A DNA stretch of 64,000 nucleotides from Melieria omissa (Eukaryota > Arthropoda > Insecta > Diptera > Ulidiidae), in assembly GCA_963971225.1 (NCBI GenBank), contig OZ020267.1:6847574-6911573 (forward strand). Direction: 5' to 3'. Position 1 is the first letter of the stretch. Each line of letters opens with the position of its first letter. The notes beneath the pieces were generated by a model. That model had not been told where the DNA came from. It ran no database searches and was given only the letters and a program-made list of their open reading frames with translations. Made by a program: the position numbers and the translations under genes. Shown piece by piece: positions 43,241-53,929 of the stretch.

Positions 43241-43977
43241 TCAGGTGTACAACTATGCTTCCGCCGTTTTTTTCCAAAATTAAAAGCTTTATTGCGAAAA
43301 AGTGCTTACAGATGTATTATTCAAAGTATTGTCCGTCGCTAGCGACAACTTTCTCCCATCTTTCCGGCAATTTTCGGATCCCGGCTCGAAAAAAGGAGTC
43401 CTCTTTTGACCTCTTTGAGTCCAATTCTTCGAAGGATTGAAAATGTTGATCTGCCAGGCCGTGTGCCATCGAACGGAATAGGTGGAAGTCAGAAGGGGCG
43501 ACATCTGGGGAATACGGCGGGTGGGGCAAGACTTCCGCATTTCAGCGTTTCCAGGTACTTTTTGACCACTTTTGCGACGTGAGGCCGAGCATTGTCGTGT
43601 TGGAGGATGACTCACCATTTTCACTCACCACGAAATCACCATTTTTAAAACGTTGAAACCACTCCCGACACGTTCTTTCACTCAGAGCAGCATCACCGTA
43701 AGTTTCTGAGAGCATTCGATGCGCTTCAGCTGCATTTTTTTTCGAATTGTAACAGACAAGTAAAACTTCCCGCAAATGGCGAGAATTGGGCACATAAACG
43801 GACATTTTCGAGCGTGAATAATACGAAAACAAGAACAACTGTCACTGAAACGGCGATGACAATTCGTTAGGCACTGTCCACACTCACTTTAAAGGCATTA
43901 CCATCTATGTATTTCAACCAGCCTCAGCCGGTACAGCCACCTATCGGAAAACGGCGGAAGCAAAGTTGTACACCTGA
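43241..43977 (-). mobile_element. Internally deleted mariner (mauritiana-like), transposase pseudogene
   Basis: Inverted terminal repeats TCAGGTGTACAACTATGCTT at 43241 and its partner ending at 43977 (AAGCAAAGTTGTACACCTGA) are flanked by TA on both sides. On the minus strand the transposase starts at 43805 (MSVYVPN) and has the N-terminal helix-turn-helix region: HLREVLL, KNAAEAHRML, then CREWFQRFKNGDFVV. After about 64 codons (near 43614) it jumps to the C-terminal DNA-pairing region HDNARPHVAKVVKKYLE. A +1 frameshift near 43536 leads into PHPPYSPDVAPSDFHLF with the third catalytic Asp, then LPERWEKVVASDGQYFE and a stop at 43317-43319. About 220 codons of the catalytic core, including the first Asp, are missing. 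The total is 737 bp against about 1.3 kb for an intact element. It cannot make transposase but could have been mobilised in trans. Confidence 0.95.
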
Positions 43978-44460
43978 TAATACAAAATTATTGTGGCATT
44001 TTTCCAATAATTCTGTGTTGGTTCTGTACAAATCTGGTTATTTTTAGTATTTTTAAAGAATTGAAGGAAAAAAGTCTTTATATGAGGTTTTTCAATGTCC
44101 GCCCATCTTTATTAGAGAAGGCATGGCATGTCAAACAAATTTTTATTGGAAAGCCAATAAATCTAAGTGTAATATAAAAAACAAACTTTAGATTACAAAG
44201 ATTTATCATAATAAAAAAAAGTAAATATTACCCATTTCCTCAATTGGTGAAAGAGTCGAAAATACAAAATGGGTTAAGAAGCTGAATTGAATTAAGAAAG
44301 GAAACTCAAGAAAGGAGACTTTAGAAGGTAAACTCTTAAATATTCATCCAGCTACTTGTAGAGACTCACAATAGGCTTTTTCAGGTCTCCGAGTGGACTG
44401 CTTCCATGTGTACTTTTCAACATAACCTAACCTTAGGTCATATAGTGCCTTAGAAATTTT
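43978..44460. other. AT-rich spacer
   Basis: A small TATTGGAAAGCCAATA hairpin lies at about 44138-44154. No gene or element recognised. Confidence 0.35.
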
Positions 44461-44681
44461 TGAAAAAAGAGGATAACCCAGTCAACTATCCGCTGCAGCA
44501 GTTTTTCCGCTTATTGCATCTCAGCATGAAAACCTTTGTAGCTGATACTTGCAAAGCATTTCCCATGCGAAACATTTGCCATTTTCGTGGAGTGTGTTGC
44601 ATCATTGCGAGTGCCGCTAATCGCTTGCAGCATGCAGCAACTGCATAAGCCACAGTGCGCCAACGATAGCGTCCGTAGTTG
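44461..44681. other. Short single-copy block
   Basis: Non-repetitive DNA with a 62-codon plus frame (44460-44648) without recognised features. Composition is like the other single-copy blocks. Confidence 0.25.
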
Positions 44682-45354
44682 CAGAGTTACCAGATTAGTA
44701 GATTTTCTTCTTAATTCGGGAGATACCTTGGCCTCTTAGGAGGAATAGGAAGAGGAAGAATAGTCTGGAAGAATGTTGAGATATGTTTTGGGTCAAAGAA
44801 GATTAAAGTCAACTAACTGGGTTTAAGAAAACTAAGAAGCTGGACAAATACTTATTGCAATTTAATCCTTTCGCTATAACTTTTGCTGGACGTTTGCAGA
44901 ACTACTTTATTCAACTTTTTGAAATTTTTTCTTGCATCTTCAAATTCAATTTTTGATTAATTTACAATTTTAGTTGAGTTTATTATACAAATTTCGAAAT
45001 TTTCAGGGTCCTCAGAACATGCCGTGGACCACTTCGGTCCCTGCAGCAGCCAAAGGGTTAAACATATTGCTACTATGGCTTCAAGTTTCCATTGAGCGAC
45101 CAGTTTAAAAGTCAAACAGAATGAGTGAAAAAACTGCTGAAGTCATTTAAAAAGTCTCTGGAACAGGGGATTGAATAAGGAAAGAAATCTTCAAATACAT
45201 TTTAAGTATTTTTTTAGGAGACATTTATTTATTCAACTTGTTATGATAACAATTATACGCATTTTCTGTTGAGCCTTTTTTAGCTATTGGAAGTAAATTT
45301 GCGCTTTTTTATTTTGATTTCATAGAAAGTCACTTCAGCCATCTGGCAACACTC
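44682..45354. mobile_element. hAT-like miniature element, third, degraded copy
   Basis: Left end CAGAGTTACCAGATTAG, right end CAGCCATCTGGCAACACTC. The left interior (GATTTTCTTC, GGGAGATACCTTGGCC, TTAGGAGGAATAGGA) and right interior (TAGGAGACATTTATTTATTC, AGAAAGTCACTTCAG) match copies at 15488 and 40508. No 8-bp duplication remains. It contains a TTAA element at 44866-45057. Confidence 0.7.
44866..45057. mobile_element. TTAA-flanked miniature element, family E, 192 bp
   Basis: Flanked by TTAA (44862-44865 and 45058-45061). The ends TCCTTTCGCT and AGCCAAAGGG form an imperfect inverted repeat. Nested in the degraded hAT-like copy. Confidence 0.7.
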
Positions 45355-45359
45355 ACAGC

Positions 45360-46665
45360 AATCGCGTGCACAATTTCAGCATTTAATAACAATAATTTTT
45401 GGGTAAATTAAATTAGCATTAAGCCACGTTAGCAGTCAGCGTTCGCGCGCTGCAATCGAGCCGCGGCGCTGTGAACTAACGGACCCATGCAGTGCCGATG
45501 CGCAGCACAAATTTGTCCTGCGGCGGAAAAACGATTAAGCGCCGCTGCGCTGCGAATGGCAATGAGCGTGTTGTGTGCGCACACAGTCGCCCAGTCAGTC
45601 GAAGGCAGCCGAAAAGGTACCCGGACACATTGGGCCAGTTGGTCGATGGCCGCATGCAACAGTCGCCAGTCGACTGCTCGCTCGCTTCTGCCGTTTTAAG
45701 TAGGAAATTTTTATGCAAATTGAATTTTTAGGCACTTTGTCGAGCGGTGCGCCATGCGGTAATTGCATTGTTGCTGCTGTTGTTGTTGTTGTTGTTGTTG
45801 GTTGTAGTAATTGCTGAGAACAGAAATTATGACGGACTTTAATTGTTTTTGCAGCGTCAACACTCAACAAACGGCAGACTGACGTTTGTGTTTGGTTGGT
45901 TGGTTATGGCGAGTGACATATGACATTGACAACAACTACACTTGTCACTTGCTTCATGAAAATGAGCTTAGAATTTCCTGGTTCAAGTTGAAATTTCGTT
46001 CGAACTTCTGTAACTTTCACAGAGCTGTCAGTGTTTGATTTAGAATTTCTGGCGCCCAGAAAAAAGGCGTTGTAGGATAATCGCTTTAACAATGTTGGTC
46101 TGTCTCTCTGGCCGTTAGTCGGTCTGTCTATAAGTCAATCAACCAGCTAGCTTGCACAATAACTCGTGAACCAGTGAAGATATCGATACAGAATTTGATA
46201 GAAGCTGACATTTTCTGCTTTAAATGTGACTTATTGGCGATTTTTATGTTCAAAGGAAAAACATTTGTGACATTTGTGACATTTTCTTGTACTACAAACA
46301 AGGATTTGAATAAATTCAGTGCAAGCAACTGCAACACTTTTGTTTGTCTCTCGGTGTTTGTTATTTGCTCACTCACTCCCTGAAAGCACTCACAAGTGCA
46401 GACTACAATTGCAGTCACTGTTGTTGTTGTTGTTGTTATTGCCGGTGCTGCTGTTTGTCGCATTGAAAGGTTTTCAATTTGAAATTGCATTCTGTCTGCG
46501 CATTGAAGCTTTTGTGTTTGTGTTGCCACGTGCAGTGGCAACAGTCACAGGAGGCCAAATGCACACAAAACGACGCCCAACAAAGGGACAAGTACCGCAA
46601 GTGTTGCGCTACAGGCGGCAATATTGTTAAACATTAAAATGTGAAACGTGGGAATTGTATGAAAG
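45360..46665. other. GC-richer single-copy block
   Basis: The core at 45400-45700 is GC-rich (GCCGCGGCGCTG, GCGCAGCAC), with TTG tracts at 45775-45800 and 46420-46437. Frames on both strands overlap over 45429-45718 and 46128-46630 without recognisable domains. Confidence 0.3.
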
Positions 46666-46710
46666 TTTGATTGATTTCAATTTCGATTTTTGGTCGAATG
46701 GAAAATTATT

Positions 46711-47002
46711 GTTTTATTTTATTTTATTTTATTTTATTTTATTTATTTTATATTATTTTTTTTTATTTTATTTTATTTTATTTTATTTTATTTTATTTTA
46801 TTTTATTTTATTTTATTTTATATTATTTTATTTTATTTTATTTTATTTCATTTTATTTTATTTTTTTTTATTTTATTTTATTTTATTTTATTTTATTTTA
46901 TTTTATTTTATTTTATTTTATTTTATTTTATTTTATTTTATTTTATTTTATTTTATTTCATTTTATTTTATTTCATTTTATTTTTTTTTATTTTATTTTT
47001 TA
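46711..47002. repeat. (TTTTA)n microsatellite, about 290 bp
   Basis: A nearly unbroken pentanucleotide array with a few TTTCA and T-run variants (for example near 46846, 46865 and 46956). It produces open frames in all three plus-strand phases (Phe/Tyr/Leu/Ile only), none of which is a gene. Confidence 0.98.
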
Positions 47003-48530
47003 ATTAGTTGCAGCAGCGACAGTAGCGAATTGTACATAAAGTTCATAAAAAAAATAAAAAAAATACAAATAAAAATATTATTAATAAAAAATTGAATTCT
47101 TGTCTGGTAACAAATAAAATCAAGGCCCCAAAATATCTACCAGTGCAATGCGCTCCTGTGCAGCATTTGCAACTGTCATACTCGACAGTTGCAGCCCACC
47201 TTTGGCTGCTGTTGTCGCTGCCAACAACTGAGCGCATTACAAATCGAATTGACTTTGATAAATTTTCGGTGTAAAATTAGATTTTTTCACATTTGTATTG
47301 TTGCCACATGCGATTCGCACAGTTGCCGACACTACAATTGTTGGCTGTGTGCAATTGTGTTGCAAGTTGCAACACGGCAACACATGTTACAGAATTTTTG
47401 AAACGTTTTGTTGATTTTCCAAATATTTGATAATGCCGCTTTTGAGGTTATGTGTGCGCCGGTAAATTTGTGTGCGTGTGTGATGAATTTCTGGGCAGCT
47501 TCATGCAGTTGAATTGTAACCGAATAGAACCCCAACAAAATATGTTGTCAGCAAAACGAACACTTCAGCGGAAGTGACAATAAGAATGCATTTTTCGGTG
47601 CATTTTATATGAGTTGTAGGGGAGAAGGGGGTAGTTGTTGGTTTGTCAAATCACCAGTTAGTTGGAAGTTGTTGAGTTGTTGACGCTTTGATCTTAAAAC
47701 GCGGCGCATGCGAAATGATTTCGGTGCTTTACTTTATTTATTCAGCGAATATTCAAAGCCTTTTGACATTTATACGCCACACTTACTTATGGTACTTTTG
47801 TGTTTTCTGTTGTTGTTCTTCAGTTTGAACTGTCATTCAGTCACCCACGCAAAATGTGCACTTTTGTGTTTTCGGCTGCTCCTCATTGCTTCCTTTGTGC
47901 GACTAATGCGATTTCTTAAAATTAAAAAATAAATGAAATAAATTCGCAAATCCCTGTCGCCGCTGTCGGCTAGCGGCCATTACTCATTTCATTCATGAGA
48001 TTAAGTTTTTTTTGCTGTCAGTTTGCTCTTATTTGCCACCAATGCAAGGAGGAGTTATTGTTGTTGTTGTTAGGCGCTGCAAATGTGCGATAAGAAGCGC
48101 GAAAACGAGGTGTGCCGCTTGATGACAATGAAGGCAGCAACACAATAACAACAACAACAACAACACCTGCACTCACCAACACCTTTTGCAACACAACCAA
48201 AGAACGTCAAACAAGCAACAAGTCCAGGTGCCGCTGCACCGCCTTCGAAACCAAAGACTGCACACACGAACGCGTTAATGCTGTTGCGCCGCAAACTGTT
48301 TAATGCCTGCAGTCAGCAGCGTTGACAATGGTCGCACATGAATGATGGCCGCAAGCCAAGTAGGTGGCGCCAAGCCAAGTTTTCAAAAGCAGACAAAATT
48401 GATTTCTCATTTCTAGTCAAATGGTTGGGAGTTGCAGCAATCGGGACTACTGTGGCTTTGTGCTTGAAAGGTTTTTCTATACTTTTAGAACTCGAAAAAT
48501 TAGAAAGAAATATTTTTTCGAATTGATTCT
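47003..48530. other. Single-copy block
   Basis: Moderate GC, CAA/GTT tracts at 48055-48070 and 48140-48165, non-repetitive. Frames are short and overlap on both strands. No exon supported. Confidence 0.3.
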
Positions 48531-49275
48531 TGTTGCATAAACTTTGACTTTGACTAAATTCAAGTCATTAGGTTTAGAAGATCTAGAAAAAAGAGGTAGT
48601 TTCACTTAAAATTTTTGTCGGTCAATTTTGTATGCCATGAATTCGTCTTATGTGTGGCACTTCAGTAACTTCAATCGTTTGGTTCAGTGCTTGGTGTAAC
48701 CATCAATATTTAGGCTGGTAATTTGATTTAGAATTGTGTGAGGTTCTAAGCAAGTTCTAGATTTCTTCAGAAGCTATGAAGTTGACTACTATTTGGAGAC
48801 ATCTTTTTTGCAAAGTGCAGCACCTTTGCAGAGAATATGGAGAGAGATTTTTAATTACTTCAAAGCAATTCCTGAAAATATTCTCAGAGAAATTTGGTTT
48901 TACTTGAGTGAATAGAGACGTGTCAAATATCCAGTGATCATCCAGCGATCAATTTCCTTAAGCAGATCACTTTCTGATCTCTTTCTTTGTCAGAGCCCAG
49001 AAAACTTTTGGCTTGTCATTGACCTAAACGTTTGATTTATTGCTCAACAGAATCCTGAATTTTTTCAATCCATTCGTCAATGTGTCCTTTGGTTAGTCCA
49101 AAGAACAGTTTGAGTCCTACTAAAAGTGTACACATTACTCTCTCTTCCCTTGTGTTCAGCACAAACTGAACCTAAACATGTATCCAGACTTCAAGCAATT
49201 GGAAAATTTTTCTTGTATTAATTTCCACAATTTCTTTAGCCAACTATGCATTATTGCCTAATGGACCACACTAAG
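48531..49275. other. AT-rich spacer
   Basis: No recognised gene or repeat. Confidence 0.3.
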
Positions 49276-50645
49276 CAGTAAATAAATCATGTTTCATCAT
49301 CCTCCCCCCCTCACATTTCTCAAGGACACAGGCGCCTCGCATGCAGTTTGCCTGTGTTGGCAACCCCACATTCGAAACCGGAAGCAACAGCAACAAGTGC
49401 AGTTATGCCAAAACGCCGCTAAAATATACAGTCACCATGGCCAACGGGCCACCGCCAAGGAGCCAAGCAACCATATCGACAGCTGCTGCCTACACATTGC
49501 GGCAGCCAGTGCGACTCGACTCGACTCCATTCGATTCGATTCGACTTGGCGGCCAGTAAGCGCAGTTATGCAGCGCTGAGAACGCGATTCCGTTCAAGGC
49601 ATTCCGGCATCAAAAGCAGCCCATGCTGGTTGCTTTTATTGTTGTTGTTGGTGTTGTTGTTGTTTACTGTTTGATGTTGTTTATGTGGTGCATGTTGCTG
49701 CACCAACCTGCAACCTAATCTTGCGGCATGACTGTGCGCCTTCTGATAGCGCGCCGCACAACGACTGCACATGTGCAACAGCAACAACAACAACAACGCC
49801 ACCAACAATAAATGGGAACAAGAACGAAAACGAGAACAAGAAGAAGAAGAAGCAGTAGAAAAACGAACAGGAAAATCTGAGAGAAAAAAGTCAGCACTGC
49901 ATGCGAAATGAAACCGTTTTCTGGCGATTACGTACACGTTTGTGGCCCCGCGCACAGCGTCGAAGACCGTTGAACGGATCGACGGCCAGCTGAACTGTAA
50001 AAATGTAGTGGAATCAAACAACAACAAAAAAAAACAACAACCAAGCAAGGAGGGAAAATTGAATATTTTCCATTTAAGTTCGATTAGTTTTTGTGCTTTG
50101 CTGCCTTTCGTGTTGTTGTTGTATTTTATTCAATAATACAGCAACAAATATGTACGTAATAAGCGTGTAAGAAGCACAATGAAATTAGTAAGAGCCAATG
50201 ATACCCACTTGACCAAATAACAATAGCAACAACAACAACAACAACAACTAGCGACCCAAGTTGAAAAAAATCCATTGTGGCAAATGGCAGCAACGAGTGG
50301 CGCACAAAAGAGCCAACAACAGGTGGAAAACGGCTGCAACGGCAAATGCAATTGTTTGAATTTTTTTTGCGCCACAAATGGCTGGCAACTGCACTTTAGC
50401 GGCACATGGCGATACGTGAGCGCCGCCGCTGCCGCTGCGGCCCGGTGCAGCCGGCATCCGGCGAATGCGAACTCGCGCGACATGGATACCGCAGGAGGTG
50501 GCCGTGCAATGTAAATCACATTGCAAGAGCCACTTTTGTATTTGACTGCCGAGTGCAGCGGAAAACCTACGAGAAATGTGTTGTTGATTCTGGCCCAATA
50601 GGAATAGGCAACATTATTTTCGAATAAGTTGGTTGCATAAGTGAG
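49276..50645. other. GC-richer single-copy block with a possible exon at 49325-49555
   Basis: A pyrimidine-rich run (CATCCTCCCCCCCTC) followed by TTTCTCAAG at 49315-49324 and a donor-like CCAGTAAGC at 49554-49562 bracket 231 bp that is open in two plus-strand frames. An ATG in strong context (CACCATGGCC) lies near 49437. No recognisable domain. The rest of the block has CAA/GTT tracts (49640-49665, 49780-49795, 50225-50248) and overlapping low-complexity frames. Confidence 0.2.
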
Positions 50646-51395
50646 GTTAACCAATACTACCAGTTAGGGTTTTAGTGTAGGTATGAAAGAAATTTGTTGT
50701 ATAATTTCAATGAAGACATAATGATGCCATGGGATCAACGAATAGTAAACAACGAGTTGAATAAAAATACAAAAATAAAAACGGGGAGTAACTGGGAGAA
50801 GGAAGTTATTATTCAAGTAGCACAAAGTTAGGATAAGAGATATTGGAGGCATTTACAATAATCTCCTCATAAGACAAGCATTATCTCATCTATAGAACCT
50901 CTGTCAGACCGATGTCTACAAATTGCTACAAATTCAAGATTTTTGGAAAAAATTGAGAGAGCAGGCTTTTGTCCAAAATATGCTTTTTGAGGCTTCGTAA
51001 TTTGTTGGCAGATAAAGTGAGATTTCATCACCCAGAATTGACTTTTTTCAAGAGTTTTTCAGTGACTCTACGTCAAAGAATTCTGCTTTATAATTCTTTG
51101 GATTTTTCAAATGTGTAAACGAAAATTTTTATACAATCACAATAGCATCCATGGATATTGGATGAATTTGACTAGACAAGGATATATTTTTTTTAATTAT
51201 TGGATAATAATATTTGAATATAATTTAGATAATATTTGGACATACAATTATTGAAAAAAAAGTAATCTTTAAAAGAAAAATTTATATTATTTATTAAATT
51301 AAAACACAAACCATCTCAATTCTCATTTCTCTTATGAAACTTTGATTACCTATTTCAAAAGTTCCCGAATTTAATGTTGAAAAAAACTTTAGGTT
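50646..51395. other. AT-rich spacer
   Basis: No recognised gene or repeat. Confidence 0.3.
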
Positions 51396-51399
51396 AATT

Positions 51400-53150
51400 T
51401 TTTAACCAAAAAATTCGGTAAAGATGTCTTGAAATTGTCTTTCAGGCGCTACTGGGTTAATATTATTACTACGATTTTTCATTCTCAATTTGAGTTTCTT
51501 TGGAACATGGATCGATTTCAAAAGTTCAACAATTTAATGTTGCAAAAAACTTTAGGTTAATTTTTTAACCAAAAAAAATCGATGAAAAATGTCTTGAAAT
51601 TGTCTTTCAGGCGCTACTGGGTTAATATTTTTACTAAGATTTTTCATTCTCAATTTGAATTTCTTTGAAACTGAAATCTGTGATCAATGATTTCCAAAAT
51701 TCAAATCATTAAACGTTGGCAAACTTTTTGATTGAATTTTTTTATCTTTAATTTCGTAGCGAAAACGGTCCCTAAAAAAATCCTAGAGAAACGTCCTTTC
51801 AGACACTAATGGGTTAATAAGTTTGCTACGAGTTTTGTACTCAATTTAAATGTATAAAACTTCGATAACAAATTTCAAAAATTCAGATAACTTTTTGGTT
51901 TAAATTTTTGAGGTTCGATTTTATAGCGAAAGCGATCTCTAGAAATTGTATTCGAAATAAAAGTAAAAGAAATAATAGTTGTTTTTTTTGATCAAAATGT
52001 CCCTTGAGGCGCTACTGAGTTAATATTATTACTAAGATTTTTCATTCTCAATTTGAGTTTTTTTTGAAACCTTGACAACAGATTTCCAAAATTCAGAGAA
52101 TTTAACGTTGGAAAACTTTTTAGTTGAATTTTTTCACCTTTAATTTCGTACCGAAAACGGTCCCTAGAGAAATTCTTGAAAAAGTCCTTTCAGACACTAA
52201 TGGGTTAATATGTTTGCTGTGAGTTTTGTTCTCAATTAAAATTTGTAAAACATCGATCACAAATTTTGAAAATTCAGACAACTTTTTGTATTTTGTATGT
52301 TCGATTTTGTAGCGCAAACGGTTCCTAGAAATAGTCTTGAAAAAAATCTTGAAAACAATTTTGGGTTAATGTTTTTACCAAAATGTCCTTTACGGCGCAA
52401 ATGAGTATTATTTCAATTTGAATTTCTTTGAAACATTGATCACAGATTTCCAAAACTCAAACAATTTAACGTTAAAAAACTTTTTGATTATATTTTTTGA
52501 CCTTTAATTTGGTACCGGAAACGGTCCCTAGAAAAATTCCAGAAAAAAGTCTTTTCAGACACTAATGGGTTAATATGTTTGCTACGAATTTTGTATATAA
52601 TTTAAATTTTTAAAGCTTTGATCCTAAATTTTGATAATTCAGACACATTTCTGATTAAAAATTTTGACCTTCGGTTTTGTAGCGAAAACGGTTCCTGGAA
52701 ATAGTATAAAAAAAAAAATATTGAAATAAATTTTGGGTAATTTTTTTTTGTAATCAAACTTTAAGGAGCTAATGGGTTAATATTATTACTAAGATTTTTC
52801 ATTTTCAATTTGAATTTCTTTGAAGCTATGAACACAGATTTCAAAAATTCAGACAATTTATCGTTGGAAAACTTTATGATTGAATGTTTTGACCCCTAAT
52901 TTCGTATCGAAAACGGTCCCTGGAAAAAAGTCAAGAAAAAGGCTGTTCAGACACGAATGGGTTAATACATTTGCTTACGAGTTTCGTACTCAATTTATTT
53001 GTGTAAAACTTCGATATCAAATTTAAAAAAATCAGATAACTATTGAGTTTAAAATAAAAAAAAAATAATCTTGAAAAAGTTTTGAAAATTTTTTAAAAAG
53101 TCATGAAAAAATTCGGTGGAGACACAAATGGATTATTATGTCTTCTAAGT
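51400..53150. repeat. Tandem array, alternating units of about 190 bp (pair about 380 bp)
   Basis: Type A units have GGCGCTACTGGGTTAATATT followed by ACTAAGATTTTTCATTCTCA. Type B units have CAGACACTAATGGGTTAATA followed by TTTGCTACGAGTTTTGTACT. Order: A 51453, A 51619, B 51811, A 52016, B 52202, A about 52385, B 52567, A 52766, B 52960. Both types share AATTTCGTAGCGAAAACGGT. Each unit carries one GGGTTAA, resembling a TTAA-element terminus. Confidence 0.9.
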
Positions 53151-53925
53151 TTTTTACTTTAGTTCAAGTCATGTGAATTGGTGCTTTGGCCTTTTAAGAT
53201 TGAAATCTCTCAGAACTCAGTATCAAAACCACTATTAACTGAACTCTTAAGTCAACTCTTTTTATAAGAATTTCCAATTGTCCACACATTCAATCATTTA
53301 AGCAACATTTCATTTTCTCTACGTGGGCTCCTGAAAAACGGCAGCCAGTTGCATTGAGCGCAGAGCCGCATTGCACGAAGCGCATTGAAGTTGGGTTGGA
53401 TTGAGTTAAGCATCAGCACGACTGCACAACCTGCCCAGAGTTGTGGTCCAGTTACATATACCACACGACTATATGCAATGCATTGATGTAGTCAAAAGGC
53501 GCAACAACACAACGGTGCGCACAACTGTTTGCCGCTGCCGAACCGTGGGCCAAACGATTGGTCAACACTTGTTGCCAATAGTTGCCAGCTACTAGTGGCA
53601 ACGCTTTTACCCCCCGCTGTCCCTGCAACCTGCACGCTGGCAAAGCCAATACAACGCCATTGTTGTGGCGGTGTTATTGTTGGTTTCAGTGTTGGCTGCA
53701 TTTACTGATTGCGTTCAAGTTGTTGTTGTTGTACTTGTGACTACATTCAATATTTGGTCGAGTCAAAAGAGTGGCCAATTATACGTTTGCTGGTGGCGTT
53801 GGCGCCTTTTGCATTACGAGGGCTTTAGTTATTTTATTGTTGGTGTTGTTGTCAGTGCGTTGTTGCTGTGCGAGGTAAACATTTGCAAGTAGACAACAGT
53901 TTCCTCGCTTTGTAGGACGCACAGT
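53151..53925. other. Single-copy block
   Basis: Non-repetitive core at 53300-53890 with GTT tracts (53665-53730). Frames overlap on both strands without recognised features. Confidence 0.3.
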
Positions 53926-53929
53926 GATC

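Noticed and set aside
46655..47095. 146-codon frame rich in Phe, Tyr, Leu and Ile
   Set aside because: Translation of the (TTTTA)n microsatellite. All three phases are open.
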